A stretch of 64,000 nucleotides of DNA from Oreocharis arfaki (Eukaryota; Chordata; Aves; Passeriformes; Paramythiidae): NCBI GenBank assembly GCA_013398015.1, contig VZRR01011537.1, positions 56,924-120,923 on the forward strand, written 5' to 3'. Under the pieces are notes generated by a model, which worked only from the letters and a program-made list of their open reading frames with translations, was not told where the DNA came from and ran no database searches. The translations under genes were made by a program, and so were the position numbers. Positions 63,270-64,000 of this stretch are shown here, one piece after another. Within the stretch, counting starts at the first letter, position 1. Every line of letters begins with the position of its first letter.

Positions 63270-63600
63270 GCTGAGGCCAAGAGGAGGGTGGGCCAGGAGG
63301 TGGGATGGCTGTGAAGGGTGGCAGGTGTGAGGAGAGCAGGCATGCTAGGTGAGGTGGCCATGGAGTGAAGCAAGTGAGAGGCAAGGTGGCCAAGAGGAGT
63401 GGCAGGCAGGAGGAGAAGGAGCCACACGAGGCAAGGCAGCTGTGAGGTAAAGCAGGCAAGAGGCAAGGTGGGAATGAAGCAAGACCAGCATGAGACAAGG
63501 CATCTGTGAGGTGGGGCAGAGGCAAGAGGACAGTGTAAGGCGATGCGACCACGAGACAAGGCAAGGCAGCGCCAAGTGAGATGCAGCCAGCGTGAGACAA
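63270..63600. repeat. Purine-rich degenerate minisatellite
   Basis: The + strand is almost free of T and repeats variants of 'gaggcaaggtggc', 'gtgaggcaagg' and 'caagaggcaagg' with drifting period, roughly 20-30 bases. The antisense strand is correspondingly pyrimidine-rich and open in three frames, giving 76 to 159-residue frames full of Leu, Pro, Ser and Cys. These are by-products of the repeat. It directly abuts the CpG island. Confidence 0.75.
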
Positions 63601-64000
63601 GAGTGCCGCGCCCCAACAGCGGCACGGCCGGGGGGCCCTGTGAGCCGGGAGGAACGCTTGGGAAGACAAGACCCAGGGGAAAACCGACATGAGGAGGAAG
63701 CGGCGGGGAAGGACGGGAGGTGGGGTGGGAGAGGAGCGGGGAGGAAGGTGGGATCCTTAAGGAGAGAGGGGCGGCACCCCGAGCCCGGTCGCCTGCCCGG
63801 TGGGCCGCAGGTCCCGAGTCGCCAAGCTTCGCCCCCCGCAGCGAGACGCGAGGAAATCGCCTCTTGATTGCGGAAGTCGGCGGGAAGGGCTTCGGGAGAG
63901 TCAGCCCGGGTCAGAATGGCAGCGTGGGAAGCGGCGGCCGCCTCCCCCGCCTCCTCCGCTCCTCCTCAGCCGCGGGCGGGCAGCCCCCCCCCCCCACGCC
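63595..64000. promoter_or_regulatory. CpG island, probable promoter, truncated by window end
   Basis: GC content and CpG density jump sharply. The 60 bases from 63841 alone hold eight CpG sites, while CpG is scarce in the rest of the window. An E2F-like 'ggcgggaa' and an ETS-like 'gcggaagt' lie at 63868-63887. Such islands usually mark promoters of widely expressed genes, often bidirectional. It lies within the inferred PTPRB gene, so it could be an internal PTPRB promoter or the start of another gene. The direction is uncertain. Confidence 0.7.
63916..64000 (+). CDS. Possible first coding exon in the CpG island, partial
   Basis: An ATG in strong context (A at -3, G at +4) opens a frame that stays open to the window end, 28 codons. 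An in-frame TGA lies upstream at 63865-63867. The peptide starts MAAWEAAAASPASS and goes on rich in Ala, Pro and Ser, a composition common at the N-terminus of proteins from CpG-island genes. It lacks the hydrophobic core of a signal peptide, so it is not the usual PTPRB start. GC-rich DNA gives such frames by chance, and the family is unknown. Confidence 0.3.
   Translation, partial: MAAWEAAAASPASSAPPQPRAGSPPPPR

Larger units (their letters stand above)
48770..64000 (+). other. PTPRB: PTPRB gene, 5' part, long isoform (span)
   Basis: The first three coding exons of PTPRB are spread over about 10 kb, and the gene continues past the window. They encode 228 residues: signal peptide, ricin-type beta-trefoil and Ser/Thr-rich stalk. 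In human PTPRB the long isoform has the same N-terminal layout, while the commonly cited isoform starts with another signal-peptide exon directly followed by fibronectin type III repeats; this is from memory. The position directly downstream of PTPRR, on the same strand, supports the assignment. None of the fibronectin repeats, the membrane segment or the phosphatase domain is visible here. Confidence 0.87.

Noticed and set aside
63211..63690. Antisense frames of 76-159 codons rich in Leu, Pro, Ser and Cys.
   Set aside because: They are read from the purine-rich minisatellite. Stops need T- or A-rich codons that this strand lacks, and all three frames are open together.
1..64000. CRISPR arrays, bacterial operons, rRNA genes, intact tRNA genes and intact retroviral genes.
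   Set aside because: No regularly spaced repeats, no ribosomal RNA landmarks, no tRNA-like sequence able to fold fully, and no run of gag, pol or env motifs were seen.

Overview
The window is vertebrate genomic DNA, most likely from a bird. It has small coding exons with GT/AG introns in an AT-rich background, and old truncated CR1 LINE copies are the only repeats I can name. There are no bacterial-type operons, no CRISPR array and no compact coding. Almost every long open frame is intronic noise. The species cannot be told from what I see.

Two receptor-type tyrosine phosphatase genes lie head to tail on the + strand. Positions 17173-47041 carry the last eight coding exons of PTPRR (PTP-SL/PCPTP1, the kinase-interaction-motif phosphatase that binds ERK and p38). 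They give 321 contiguous residues: the second half of the kinase interaction motif, the whole phosphatase domain with all signature residues, and the stop codon. All junction phases fit. The 5' exons are not recognised and presumably lie upstream of the window. The 3' UTR follows, with poly(A) signals at 47571, 47844 and 48144.

Less than 1 kb after the last of these signals begins a second gene, read as the long isoform of PTPRB (VE-PTP, the vascular endothelial receptor phosphatase). Exon 1 (ATG at 48907) encodes a signal peptide. Exon 2 (50223-50612) encodes a six-cysteine ricin-type beta-trefoil. Exon 3 (58922-59160) encodes a Ser/Thr-rich stalk. The fibronectin repeats and phosphatase domain must lie beyond the window. 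The PTPRR-PTPRB order, orientation and close spacing match human 12q15 as I remember it.

The last 400 bases are a dense CpG island, preceded by a purine-rich degenerate repeat. It may be a promoter inside a PTPRB intron; its gene is unknown.

I found no unmistakably new system. The best leads are the terminal CpG island, the compact promoter with a small upstream ORF between the two phosphatase genes, an exon-like frame on the minus strand at 24.1-24.4 kb, a tRNA-like SINE remnant at 57.9 kb, and an 86-bp tandem copy joined by a single N that looks like an assembly error.
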